From Nematostella vectensis (lineage: Eukaryota; Cnidaria; Anthozoa; Actiniaria; Edwardsiidae), in assembly GCF_932526225.1 (NCBI RefSeq), contig NC_064048.1:10982688-11046687 (forward strand): a stretch of DNA of 64,000 nt, written 5' to 3'. How positions within the stretch are numbered: the first letter of the stretch is position 1; every line of letters starts with the position of its first letter. The notes below the pieces were generated by a model. That model saw nothing but the letters and a program-made list of their open reading frames with translations. It had not been told where the DNA came from and did not search any database. A program made the position numbers and the translations under genes. This document shows, piece by piece, positions 33,801 to 48,800 of the stretch.

Positions 33801-36800
33801 GGGTTTTCATGACAACAAGGATACAAAGATGGGTGTAGATTTCCTGTTGTTTGAAGTCCACGATCTGTGTCAAGCATTTGTAAGCAAGCTGTTGCCGTTG
33901 ACCCGTGGACATCTTGTCAGTGGGTGCAGCAGTCGCCTGTAGCTGGCTCAGCTGAAAAGTAAGAAGCAACGTACACTTGGTCACACAATAGCAGCAGCAC
34001 ATTTTGGGTCACGACACTCCCATTCATAGTCAGTTTGAGAAAGGCATGGGAATAATATTTTGCCAGCGGCCTAAGCCAAGCTGGAACAGCTGAAACAGCT
34101 TTGCTTAGGGAGGGGAGGCTAGCGGTACAACCCGAGCGATAGGGCTGGCAGGCTGTGCCGTTCCCTACCCACGTTCCACTGGAGAACTGAGTACGCTATT
34201 TATTGCCATGTTCTTGCGTAACCATCGCGAAAATTATTATGTTGGCGTACCTCTCGCAGTTCTTCCCCGGTGAGTTCTGCCATGTTCTGCTGCTTGAGGC
34301 TTGTCTGTTTGTACACGTCCACGGCACGGCCCATCTGGTCAGCGCACCCCTTGATGACGGTCACTAGAACACCCAGGCTGGGAGGGCGGTGCGTATGCAC
34401 AGCGGCTGCACGGTAACCTGGCAACCAACACAAACAGGAAATGAGCACTGTTTCAATGGGAACCAAGCGGCACTACCAAGAAGCATAAGGCATTTATCCA
34501 TTCTTTTCTTTTATTCAAACTAGGATTTTTTTAATCAAATAATGTTATCTCAATAACAGACTTAAATCAATAAATAAATAAACATTGTATTTTGAAATAC
34601 AAACAAGAAAAAATAAGATGACTATCACAATATGAAGAATAGTACAGTAAATCATTGATATTGAAATCAAATCAAAATCGCAGATCGTAAATGTTTGAGA
34701 TATCTAATAAGATACGTACTGTCTGTCCTTGTCCGGTGTGTGTCCCTGGTCAGGATATCGGCCATACTTGGACCAAACACCACGTGGATATTACACTTGG
34801 CCGAGCCTGTTGTAAGTAAAGTTCGAGATAGTTATCCTTTACTGTCAATGATCCAGAATACAACAATCTATAATACAACAATCCTTTAACAAGACAATTT
34901 AACAATTTAGCATAGAGCCGAATATTATATGGATTCTCTACTCAGATTTGGACATTCAAAATACGTTTCATGGCGAAAATTTCCTAGTATTTAGTACTTC
35001 TTTTGACATCAGCCCAGTATTTAGTACTTCTTTTGACATCAGCAAAAGGTTGAGAGGGTGTCTGCATCTCCATCTGCAATGTTATATATTATATATATCC
35101 CCCTCCCCACCTAGAGGCTCATCTTATGGCTGCTTGATCAATTGAACCTTTTTCAAGTCATCTCTTCGCTACTCCACGTGAGTTCTTTCTCCCTTCGCGA
35201 ACAAGTTCAGTATCTATAACAGAAGCTTGCTACCTAAATACCCCCATATGAACAATGATCAACTGACGCCATCTCATTCAACAAACCTGAAGAGCTGACT
35301 ATTGTTCTGCAGTAGCCAATCACATTGCAGCAGATCCGGTGGAGCATCTCTGCTGTTTCCATGGCTACGGGACTGAGTTTGCTGCTTGGGCCTTGATGGG
35401 GGGAGTTCTGTGCGGCGACCGTTTTGATAACCTGGAAAAACAGGATTTCTCAAAATCTAAGACTCTTGAGGGAATCAAAGACTTGAGCCTTCACCAATCA
35501 GTGGTCCAAGTTTCAAGTCCAAGATTTGGGATCGAAAGAGATGCGCTCGCGTTTGACCATCAATTTCAATTTATTGGAATAAAATTAGCAGAACAATATA
35601 GCCAGAGACAGATAATAATATACTAAGGACATCATTTCTACTGTAGCGAACGTAGTTGAAGGAGTTAACTGTACAAACGTCCGCGTCCTCAATTGACCGT
35701 GAAATTTGAAATTTTCACGTCGTAGTTTGGTGGACAAAGGCTGAAATTTATCAGACAAAACGCATGTTCACGTGCTGCTATTCAAATTTGAATCAAATTT
35801 CATTGTTTTCTGCCGTCTTCGTGGGTCCCTAATAACATTTTAGCACTTGGCGATGAATTCCAATTAACTTACCTAGACTACATACTCAGGAATAAACAAA
35901 AATTAACCGAAAACGCAATAACGAGCAGCAAAAGCCTTCCAAATTATTTCAAATTTGAATGAAAACACTGACTAAGGGTGTAGGTGGCAAGGGTATCTTT
36001 AAAAAAGGCTGAGCCTGCAGTTTATGCCATACAGCAGACTTGCCGCTGGGACCATGCTCACCTTGTCCCAGTTCTCGCTGGAGCAGTATTTGGGAAGTAG
36101 CGCCAGCATGAGCCTCTGAATCCTGGCCAGCGGTCCACGCAACTTGATCTCATCTTCGAGGATTGTATCCTCGTCAAGAACACTGCAGGCCGCATATAGT
36201 CACACAATCAGTCACACAATACTGTTACGCAAGCAATCATCATGCAGCTAGTCATGCAACCAATCAAACGTTCAGCCATGCAATAATTCAAGGAATCACT
36301 GACACAATCAGTCACGCAACTAGTCGCACAATCAGACAATTTATCAGTCACACAACGTCAGTAACGCTCAATGGCAGTAAAGTTTCCTTTCTGAGCGCAG
36401 TGTTGAAGATGATTTCATTGATAAAGAACAGCCCTTACCTTGTCTCTGTGACCGTAGTGTTGAAGATGATTCCATTGATGACAACACTCTACTTAGTCTC
36501 TGTTACCTCGTGTTGAAGATGATTCCATTGATAAGAGCAGTCCTTACCTAGTCTCTGTTACCGTAGTGTTGAAGATGATTCCATTGATGACAACACTCTA
36601 CTCTGTTACCGTAGTAGTCTCTGTTGCCGTAGTGTTGAAGATGATTTCATTGATAAGAGCATTCCTTACCTAGTCTCTGTTACCGTAGTGTTGCAGATGA
36701 TTCCATTGATGACAACACTCTACTTAGTCTCTGTTACCGTAGTGTTGAAGATGATTCCATTGATAAGAGCAGTCCTTACCTTGTCTCTGTTACCGTAGTG

Positions 36801-39800
36801 TTGCAGATGATTCCAATGATAAGAGCAGTCCTTACCTTGTCTCTGTTACCGTAGTGTTGCAGATGATTCCATTGATGACAACACTCTACTTAGTCTCTGT
36901 TACCTAGTGTTGAAGATGATTCCATTGATAAGAGCATTCCTTACCTTGGCTCTGTTACCGTAGTGTTGAAGATGATTCCATTGATGAGAACACTCTACTC
37001 TGTTACCGTAGTAGTCTCTGTTACCGTAGTGTTGAAGATGATTCCATTGATGACAACACTCTACTTAGTCTCTGTTACCGTAGTGTTGAAGATGATTTCA
37101 TTGATAAGAACAGCCCTTACCTAGAGTCTCTCTTACCGTAGTGTTGAAGATGATTCCATTGATGACAACACTCTACTCTGTTACCGTAGTAGTCTCTGTT
37201 ACCGTAGTGTTGAAGATGATTTCATTGATAAGAACAGCCCTTAACTAGTCTGTGTTACCGTAGTGTTGAAGATGATTTCATTGATAAGAACAGCCCTTAC
37301 CCAGAGTCTCTGTTACCGTAGTGTTGAAGATGATTCCATTGATGACAACACTCTACTCTGTTACCGTAGTAGTCTCTGTTACCGTAGTGTTGAAGATGAT
37401 TTCATTGATAAGAACAGCCCTTACCTAGAGTCTCTGTTACCGTAGTGTTGAAGATGATTTCATTGATAAGAGCAGTCCTTACCTAGTCTCTGTGAGAGCA
37501 GCGTTACAAATGATCCCTGTAATGAGAGCAAGCTCCTGTAGGGAGGAGGGCGTGTGTACGGGTGTGCGGTCCTGGAGGATGCTTGTGAACACATCGGCGT
37601 GTGACACCACCACACCCAGCACCTAGGATGGGAAAACAAGATCGTGGCTTCACAGCATACTAAGTAGCCAAAGAATATTACAGACAGATGAACGTAACCA
37701 CAAGGAGAATGCATGGTTTCGGGTATTAATTTTGATTAATATATGATCTTAGTCTGCGCTTAATTCTGCTGTTATAACGTGTGTACTGTGTGAGTAGGTT
37801 ACATTCTTAGAAGGGGCTCTATTGGCCGCCATTTGGTCATCCCACAGCTCTAGATTTGCATCGGCTTATCGGCAATCCCTTTGGCGTTCTTAAATTTGAT
37901 ATGGCAACGACGAAGTTATGTATTTGAATGGCTACTTTGTAATATTACTTGTAAATAATGTAAACGTTAACAAAAATACAGGGTAGCCTGATTGATTATC
38001 TTTAATACAATGCCTACCTTCATGGATGCCTCCCTGTGTTGTGGCCCAAGTGAGGCCAGGATTGTGCTAATGACTTGAAGAGCTGGTAACAGCAGCTGTC
38101 GATACCGGTCCATGACGGACGGCACAAACGAGTCCTCGTCACCATAGCCATTCATGCTGCTATGAAACTCGTACTCGGGTCTCTGTAGAGAGAGAAAATA
38201 AAAGTCAGTTTCAAATTGTTTGTATGATTGACAACCGGTTGTTTACATGACCAACACAAATTTTTAACTTATCAACAATCTGTTCACCTGATAAAAACAC
38301 TGTTTCCTGATTTACAATACTGTTTACCGGATCAACACATAGTTTACCTGATTAACAACATTTTTCACCAAATTAACAACACTGTTTATCTGATAGCCAA
38401 CCTTGTTTTCATGATTAACTGGTTGTTTACTAAATTGACAACCCTGTTTACCTGATCAACACACTGTTTACCTGATTTACAACCCTGTTTTCGTGGTCAA
38501 AACACTGTTTACTAGATCAAAAGCACTGTTTACCCAATCAACAATGTTTGCCAGATTTAAAACACTGTTTACCTGATCATCAACACTGTTTACCCGATAA
38601 TCACATTGTTTACCAGATCAAAAATACTGTTCACCTAATCAACACTTTTTATCTGATTGCCAACCCTGTTTACCTGATCAACAACACTGTTTACAACACT
38701 GTTAACCAGACTTAGAACACTGTTTCCCTGATCAACAATCTGTTTCCCTGATCAACAATCTGTTTCCCTGATCAACAATCTGTTTCCCTGATCAACAATC
38801 TGTTTCCCTGATCAACAATACTGTTCACCTGATCATCAACACTGTTTACCTGATAATCACATTGTTAACCAGATCAACAATACTGTTCACCTAACCAACA
38901 CTTTTTATCTGATTGCCAACCCTGTTTACATAATCAACAACCATGTTTAACCTTATCAACAAACATGTTTGCTTGATCAACAACCCTGTTTACCTGATCA
39001 ACAACACTGTTCACCTAATCAATACTTTTTATCTGATTGTCAACCCTGTTTACATGATCAACAACCATGTTTATCTGATCAACACACTATTTATCTGATC
39101 AACAACCCTGTTTACCTGATCAAGAAAGCTGCACTCAGCAAGCCTAGCTAGTAGTCCAGCATGCATCAGGGCCTGGGCCCCCTCCTGGGACTGAGCAATA
39201 CACGTCAACAGGGACATCTTGGACTCGTACACATACAGAGCCTTGAGGGACCCTGGGGAGGGGTATAGCATGGTCTGCAGGGCCTCATCCTCTTGGGAGA
39301 GCCCCTCGACTATCGTGGCCAGGAAGCCCTTCATGGAGAAGTATGTCAGCCATCGCTTCTGCCAGTCGACGTTGACGATAGCATTGAGAAGAGAAAATGC
39401 CAGCATCTGAGAAAAAATATAACGTGTATTATTTTGATGGAACCTTGCTCAGCCATATCGAGTCCATCTTGTTACAATCAGTAAATGCAAGTTTTGCTTC
39501 TGATATCATGTCCATCACCATAACTGTCCGATATATTTTCTAACACTGTACCCGTTTAATATCATGTCTATCAACTTACCTGTCTGATATAATGTCTATC
39601 ACATTACCCGTCCGATATAATGTCCATCAAATTACCCGACACATATAGTGTCTATCACCTTACCCATCCGATATAATGTCTATGACCTTACTACCCGATT
39701 TAATATCCACCACATTACCCGTCCTATATTGTGTCTATCACATTACCCGTCCGATATCATGTCCATCGCAAGCATCCCGACAAAGCATCTCCATGAAGGG

Positions 39801-42800
39801 CTCCCCATAACTCGACAGAACAGAGAGTGTCCCTAGATCCCATGATTGACCAGGCTGAGACAGTACGCCCTCAAGAACACCTACAAATAACACCACGCAT
39901 GTTAACAAATGTCGGCCAAGATACTTTTTATTAAAAATATTTGATTACAAATTTGTAGAACTAGCTAATGTAAATAGCTGCTTGTCTTCTTTAAGGTCTC
40001 TATTGAAGGGAGTCAGGGGATCTATGTGAACCTTTCAGAAATAGATTCACATCTAGGCAATAAGAATGAGATTGTACCTGTATCCTTTGGGTCGTCAGGT
40101 TTTTGGACAATCTGCATGAAATACAGCAGGGCAGTGTAAAGGTTAGCCCTCACGCGCTGAAGACCCCCACCAGACCTCAGCACCACCTCAATAATGCCCC
40201 TCAGGACAGCGAACAGGGGCCCTGAGGGGACATTACCTCGGCTGACGGCAAAGGACCTGTCTTGAGTAGAGGTGTGTAAGGTGCTTGTGGGTGTGGTCAT
40301 GTTGCCGCGGTTAGTGCAGTGTCGAAGATGTGTCATCAGCATCATGATGACGCCAGAGACGGGTGACGTCAGTTCTTGTAGGGCATCCTCTTGTGCTATC
40401 TAAGCAAAAGGAAAAGATAAGATAGGTTAGCAGGGTGCCTTGGCATCTTTATTCCGTACAGTAGTAGTGGTCTCAGATCAGTAGTATAGTAAGCATGAAA
40501 TTAGCAGCATTTTTGCTGGGTAAATGGGAGGACAAACTTCAAATTTAATCACACTTGAATTCATTTCGTTTCAATCCAGCCGCTTTTAACAACACAAATT
40601 CAGCAGCTTTCTCTGCAATTCAATCGCACAAAAATTCCCACCCATTTAGAACATCAAAATTAGTGCTAACTGCAACAGAGCAACCAGTAAAAAATGACAC
40701 CTAAAATATGTGTGGATTTTTTAATAATTACAAATTTAAAGCTTTGCATATCGTTCAAGGAGTACCCACTTTATTACTTAATGTTTTTTTTTTTTTTGCT
40801 TTTGAGAAAGTTACCTTCATTAGCAAGTCTTGTAGAGTTTCTAGAATCACAGCTTGCTTGACATCTTGCAGCAGGATATCCCCTGGGCATGTCGCTAATG
40901 CCACCTCAATCACCTGGCGCCATGACTCAAAGGCATCCTTTTTCGCCTGCAGGCTCTCGCGTACCATGTTTCGCTGTACAACATTGCTAAGGATGTCCTT
41001 AACCTCCTGTGGGAAAACCAATCAATGCATAATTCAGAAGAATTGATTCTCTTGTCATGCACTGTGTGTTGAAGACGCATCAATAGGGTCCTTAAGCAGG
41101 GATGACAACGACAGCTAGGACAAAGCTAAAAGCATATACGTCCTAAACTGAAAATGAAAATTGGAGTTTTCATGTTGTGGTCTGGTGGAAAACCAGACCA
41201 CGACAACGCATCCTTATGAGCTGCTATTGAATTATGGATCAAATTCCATTGTTTCCTGCTGTCACTTTCCAATTTGCCTTCAAATAGTTTTCATACTCAT
41301 CAACATGAAAATATCACACCTAAATATCAAAATGCTTTAATGTTAATTCATGCCATCAATTGAAATACCAATAAAGTAATAATAAAGTAACAATAAAGAA
41401 AAGTTTTGATTGTACAGCTATTCCAAATTAGTTATTAAAAAAGCAATTTCAAATGCTTTCTCTCTAACCTGAAATAGGAAGTTCTTCTGTCCGGCGGCAT
41501 TGGGGCCCTGGGCATTGCTAATCTCGTTGCGTAAGAGTCTGTTGAGTTCCCGAATGTTGCAATACTGGACCCCAGTCTCTTCTGACTTGAGCTCACATGA
41601 TGCAATCACTCGCTCCATCACCCCAGGGTCGAAATAGTTCAGCTACAACAACACAGAGAGTTTGTCAAATGGGTTATCACAATCACGATATTGTAAAATG
41701 TCTGTAAAATGGTTTTAACTTTTCTGTGATATAGTAAAATGTTTGTAAAATCACTGGGAATTGTCTGTAAAGTTATGAAATGTTGTAAAATTAATGTGGA
41801 CTGTGAGTGACTATAGATTTGTCTGTAAAATCACAATGAACTGTCTTGTGAAACTATAAAAAGTTTGAGCAATGATTGTAAATTGTCTGTCAAATCAGAA
41901 GAAATAGAAAACATATGTTAATGGCTGTATTTTGTAAAGCTATGTAAAATGATTGCAAATTGTCTGTAAAAACAAGGGCGTTGGGAACAGAGGTTTTTTG
42001 GTATATTGATTTAGAAATGACAAACAACGAAACTCCTCTCTGATTTGGTCGAATTGTCCCTTGTTTGCAACGAGCTCTCCATGTTTACGTAGATACCTGG
42101 TATTCCAAAACACACCTGTAGCTGTGGAGGGAAGTCTTGAGAGAAATCAACAGAGTCTAGGATGCTCAGGATTTTTCGCCGGCCTGGCTGCTGGTTTGGT
42201 GTTGGCTCAGCATACAGTGCCGTCTGATAAAGACTTATGTTCGTTGCCGATAGGTCATCGTCTGGGTGTGGGACAATGTCAGTCATCTGGGAGGCATTCA
42301 GTAAGCCAAGCGTCGAGGGCTCATTCAACAGCAGTCCTTTGAAACATGATCACCACTACATTAAAACTAAGGCTTGGTTTATGTACCAAACATCAGTATT
42401 TTTAACAAAACTCTCATAACCACATGACTCACAGCAGATGACTTGCCTGACACATATAGACTTTCTATTCAACTGTTTGATGTGATTGGTTGAAATATGG
42501 AATATGAAGTATGGAATAGACATTCCATAAATTTTACTTACTCTTGTCGCATGATCACCACAGGATTATAACTTAACACATACCTTACATACCTTGCAGC
42601 TTAACAATATTATAACTTTACAATGCAACTAGTAAGACTTAGCCTAGCAAGCAACGCCTACCTAAAAACGCCTGCAAGGGGGGCTAAGTAAGTCTGTGAA
42701 CAATGAAAATGTATGGAATGTCTAATTCAACCAATCTCATCAAACAGTTGAATAGAGGCGTCTCAAGTCTACTCTGATAAAAATCTGGCCACCCTAGAGA

Positions 42801-45800
42801 AAAAAGGATTTTTTATGCCTTTGCAGTATCTCCACGGGACGTTTATTGTCGGATTTGGCTACATACCAGAGTGGTCTAGCTTATGTTTCATATTGTCTAC
42901 AAATAGCACATCTATTAAGAACTGAAAGCCGACCTTCAGCCATTGTGTGTGTGTGTGTGGGGAGGTGTGTTCGCACCCCCTGCATCCCCCTGGGTAGGGG
43001 CCTGATGTAAGTCATATACACCACTTTCCCCCTCTCTTGGGGACAAAGGCATCCAAAGGAAGACAAAAGATTAAGATATCTTTAATCAAGACCCACAGCC
43101 AAGTTAGGTAGGAGGAACCAGAGAGACGGTCTACTTAACTGGAGGACCTGCTGATTCTAGTCCACTGAAAGGATACACAACCCCCCCCAACCTACCAAGC
43201 AATCTCTGTGTGTGAGAGCGCTGACGGCTTTGAGCTGTCACTTTCAGCTCAATGGCAGCAATCCTCAAAAGCCATGACTGCTGATTGGCTATACAAAGGG
43301 GCGGGACCAGGTCAGTGCTGGACTCCATGGCAACTACTTGTTTAAATGGCAGGTGTTGTAGGTGCTGGTACAGGAAGTCATGACTTGTTCTTAAGAACCG
43401 CAATGTGGGCATGAAGGTGTCTTTGTTGGCACAAAGGCAGTAGATGAGTTTGTAGGCTAGGGCGGAGAAGCGGGGTGCATCGATGATACTGGTTGGTCCA
43501 TGATGGCTGTCGACACCCCTGTTTAGTATGTCCACGATTGCATGAAGGCAAGTCTTCGGGGCACCAAGCACACCTGAAAATCATACAGTAAGGAGACATT
43601 TGAATGATAAAATATAGTCTTTGATACAGTAAACACAACTTTTATTATCTGTACATTTGATAATTATTTTAACACCTTGTTTGGAGGACCCTCACTTTAC
43701 TCCCAACATTTACAAAATATTAGGGGACCGTTCATTTTTATCAGGGAGGGGGGGCTGGTCGAAATTAGGGGGGGGTCACCAAAAATAAAGTTTAAAACAT
43801 TTGTCAGTCTATGTGCACTGTCTCAACTCAAACAGAATACTCTTTACTGGGGTCCTCATGAGCTCTCTATCGCCGTCCTCGCCATCCTAATCGCTATCAT
43901 TGCCATCCTCATTTGCCTCCACTTGCCATCCTCATCCCCATCCTCACTACCTTCACTTCCTATCCTCATCGCTATCCTCGTCGCTTCTATCCTCGCCATC
44001 CTCATCGCTATTCTTGCCATCTTTTCCCGCACTTTCGTTTTTGGTTTACTCCTGCGGGTACAGGATTTGGTATACTTTGTCTTGAACGCGCGCTCTTAGA
44101 TTGTTGACAATCCTGCTGGCAGATCCATTGCCTAGCGCAAAAGTTTGTAACAACACTAGGCGCATTTTGAACGGTCATCTGTGAAATCCTTCAATGTCTA
44201 CTATAGTTGTTTTGAATCTTCGGTGGAAATGAAAGAAAATTAGGCAAGTCTTCCCCACAGATGTCATACACCCTTTCTACATTTTTTCTTAGGCGCATTT
44301 CCTTTCTTTTATTGCTCTTGCGAGTGTTTTACTTTTTTCTCCTCTTTTTTGTATTGTGGGTTGTGTTTGTCCCATTGAATATTGTCTTGAAATCATTTGA
44401 CTGCTTCTCTGACGTTTTCAGATCCCCATATACTTGCAAGCATTTCGTGTTGATGGTGGATAGGTCTGTGTCTGATTAAATGAATGCTTGCTATTGCAAG
44501 GAAATGAATCTGAGATCTGGCAGAATGCAGAATCGTAACAAATGAGATCTGCCATAGATCTTTTTCATTTAATAGTACAGTATCTTTTAAAACTTAAATT
44601 TTCACCACTGAAATCATTTTTTTTATTACAATACTTTTATTACATGGTAAAATTGCTACCTGGTAATCCAACACTTGTATTATAGACTGTGCTTTTATTA
44701 CCCAATAACAGGTAATTGGTATTCTTGTCAGTACTTTTATTACCTGGTAAAATTGGATCCTGAAAACACACTTTTATTATCTTGTAATTGTTATTAAGGA
44801 AAGTTTTCAGGATTTATCTGGTAAATAGGTCAAAGGTAGTAGTCATTACCTGGCAACTGGATATTTGTCTTGGACACTGGCCTGCGTAGCTCAAAGCCAA
44901 GAAGGAAGTGCGCCAGGTTTGGGGCCGGGAAGGCCAGGGAGTATAAGAGGAGCTGTAGAATGTTCTGCCTCGTAGCATTGTGCAACTGAGTTGGATCGTA
45001 GGACTTCTCATCTAGGTACTCTTTATAGAATAAGACCAGAATCTATGAACAAACCTTCCTCAATCTATCAGCATACCTTCCTCAATCTATGAACACACCT
45101 TCACCAATCTATGAACATACCTTCCCCAATCTATGAACATACCTTTCCCAATCTATGAAACATACCTTCCCCAATCTATGAACATACCTTCCCCAATCTA
45201 TGAAACATACCTTCCCCAATCTATGAACATACCTTCCCCAATCTATGGACATACCTTCCCCAATCTATGGACATACCTTTCCCAATCTATGAACATACCT
45301 TCCCCAATCTATGAACATACCTTTCCCAATCTATGAACATACCTTCCTCAATCTATAAACATACCTTCCCCAATCTATGGACATACCTTTCCCAATCTAT
45401 GAACATATCTTCCTCAATCTATGAACATACCTTCCCCAATCTATGAACATACCTTCCCCAATCTATGAACATACCTTCCCCAATCTAGGAAACATACCTT
45501 CCCCAATCTATGAACATACCTTCCCCAATCTATGAACATCCCTCCTCCAATCTATGAAACATACCTTCCCCAATCTATGAACATCCCTCCCCCAATCTAT
45601 GAAACATACCTTCCACAATCTATGAAACATACCTTACCCAATCTATGAACATCCCTCCCCCAATCTATTAAATATCCCTCCCCCAATCTAAGGACATACC
45701 TTTCCCAATCTATGAACATATCTTCCTCAATCTATGAACATCCCTCCCCCAATCTATGAAACATCCCTCCCCCAATCTATGAAACATACCTTCCCCAATC

Positions 45801-48800
45801 TATGAACATACCTTCCCCAATCTATGAACATACCTTCCTCAATGTATGAACATACTTTCCCCAATCTATGGACATACCTTCCCCAATCTATGAACATACC
45901 TTCCTCAATGTATGAACATACTTTCCCCAATCTATGGACATACCTTCCCCAATCTATGAACATACCTTTCCCAATCTATGAACATACCTTTCCCAATCTA
46001 TGAACATACCTTCCTCAATCTATGAACAAACCTTCCCCAATCTATGGACATACCTTTCCCAATATATGAACATATCTTCCTCAATCTATAAACATACCTT
46101 CCCCAATTTATGAACATACCTTCCCCAATCTATGAACATACCTTCCCCAATCTAGGAAACATACCTTCCCCAATCTATGAACATACCTTCCCCAATCTAT
46201 GAACATCCCTCCTCCAATCTATGAAACATACCTTCCCCAATCTATGAAACATACCTTCCCCAATCTATGAACATCCCTCCTCCAATCTATGAAACATACC
46301 TTCCCCAATCTATGAACATCCCTTCCCCAATCTATGAACATCCCTCCCCCAAACTATTAAACATCCCTCCCCCAATCTATGAACATCCCTCCCCCAAACT
46401 ATTAAACATCCCTCCCCCAATCTATGAAACATACCTTCCCCAATCTATGAAACATACCTTCCCCAATCTATGAAACATACCTTCCCCAATCTATGAAACA
46501 TACCTTCCCCAATCTATGAAACATACCTTCCCCAATCTATGAACATACCTTCCCCAATCTATGAACATACCTTCCCCTATCTCTAGCATATCTCGTGTAT
46601 GCTGTTCCTCTGGCTCGTCAATATCAAGGTGATCAACAAATCCTATGAGAATCTTCTGAGACATTGCCTGAAATATAATAAATAATCAGTCATGTAATCC
46701 CTTGTGTCATAACCAACTAATTTTCTAAAAGAGTGTGAAAACAACAGTCATCTTTGGGCAATATATAGTACCAACCTGCCCACAGTTTTGTAAAGTAAAC
46801 CAATTCAATGAACTTGGACTTCACTAACCAATATGAACTTCACTAACCAACAAGAACTTCACTAACCAACAAGAACTTCACTAACCAACAAGAACTTCAC
46901 TAACCAACAAGAACTTCACTAACCAACAAGAACTTCACTAACCAAAGAGAACTTCACTAAACCAACCACCAGCTAGTTATGAAGTTACTATCAATCAAAG
47001 CTGTGATCCTCTGTGGAGGGAGGGTTCTCAGAAACGTACCTTGTCTGCTGTGAGGATCCCGACCAGGTGTGACTGCACAGGCTGCGACTGGCCGACCTGG
47101 CAAAGGATCTTGATGGCAGAGAGACTGAGCTCTGGGCTGATGTGAGACAGGGTCAGGTATCTAGAACAAACAATCCCAGGAATTCACGTAACTTTTTTGC
47201 TGTATTCCAGGAATTCATGTAACGTTTTTGCTGTATTGCAGGAATTCATGTTACATTTTTGTGGTATTCCAAGAATTCATATTTTTTTGATGTATTCCAG
47301 GAATTTATGCCACGTTTTTGTGTTATTCCAAGAACTCTTTGGCTTATATTTCTGGAGTTCATGTGATTGTTTTCCTGAATCACGTTAATTCATGTAATCT
47401 TTTTGCTGCATTTTACAAATTAACGTGACCTTTTTTTACTTCATTTTAGAAACTCATGATACTTTTGCTGTATTTCAGGAATTTGTGACTTTTTCTGTAC
47501 ATTTTGGAATTCAAGGATTTTGTGCAACTTTCTATTTACTGAATCCCAGAAATTCAAATAACCTTTTTGCTTTATTCCTGATATTGTTGTATTCAAGGAA
47601 TGAACATAGCCTTTTGTGACATTTTTTGACAGCATTTTAGAAATTTATTTGAATTTCACTTGTTTTCCAGGAATGTCAGGAAACTCACTTAGTTACTTTG
47701 AGCAGGTAGTCTGCCTTCTGAGTGGCAGGGTTGACCGTCATCAATAAGTGTTGCAGTGGTGTCACCATTACGGCAGAGCCATGAACCACACTTCGTAGCA
47801 TGTCCATGAAGGTCTCCTGTCTCTCAAGTGTCACCTCAACCACCCGTAAGCAAAGCAAGGTGGCTCTTTCAAGTTCGTCCTTTCCTTCTGAAAATACAAT
47901 AGAGAGTATGAGCTAAATGAAACTTAAATGGCAACAGCAAAATGTGAAGACATTCAAACAGCCAGACGTGAAATCAAATCACATGATAGTGCCATCAACA
48001 TGTCTAATGGTGCTGTCATCTCTGATGTTCTAGTCTCGCCTAATGTTGCGGTCAACCAGTCAAATGCTATTGTCATCTATGATGTTCTCGTCTCGCCTAA
48101 TGTTGCGGTCAACATGTCAAATGCTATTGTCATCTCTGATGTTCTCGTCTCGCCTAATGTTGCTGTCAACATGTCGAATGCTACTGTCAACTCAATGTTC
48201 TCGTCTCTCCTTATGTCGTTGTCAACATGTCTAATGGTGCTGTAAGCCACCGAATGTTGCTGCCAACATGTGTAATGGCATTGTTTTCTCACCTGATGCT
48301 GTTGTCAACATGTGTAATGGTGTTGTCAACTCACCGGATGTTGTCATCAACAGCTGTTGTTGTCTTACCTGATGTTGCTGTCAACATGTCTAACGCTGTT
48401 GAGGCTTGGTCAATAATGGAAAGAACCTGAGGAAAACACAGAATGAGTTGCTGAGTATGAAGATTTGAAAAATATATATATGGTAAACTTTGGCTTCATT
48501 CATTTGTAAAATTCAATCAGTCAGTAAAAGCCTTATAATTGTGAAATTGAAAAAGGTGGGAAACAATTGTGTAATTTTGATTTTAGTTGAAAATTACCCG
48601 TAAAAGGAGCCCCATGTGTGTCAAGTAGGCTTGTTTCCAACTAAACAGTATGTGTTTCCTACAGTGCCACAAGCACTAGCATGGATAACTGATTTGGGCT
48701 CTTTCCCGGTGTAAGAATCTGTGAGTTTAGTCCCAAACATCTTCTGTTTGGTAGAACAAATGGTAGAATGAATCACAATAAAAGCAGAGCTGAAAACAAA

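Noticed and set aside
33766-33824. NUP205 ending in the open frame that stops at 33766
   Set aside because: A donor at 33824 (CTTT/GTATCC) leads in phase to exon 33578-33447, giving EIYTHLYIIESSLFILWRHL, which fits the NUP205 family; further exons reach the family C-terminus at 27856.
35339-35626. 95-codon + strand open frame
   Set aside because: It is the complement of NUP205 exon 35431-35287 and adjacent intron.
43677-44107. Hydrophobic 140-codon open frame and two overlapping ones
   Set aside because: Produced by a pyrimidine-rich CCATCCTCATCGCTAT repeat; open in three frames and without splice context.
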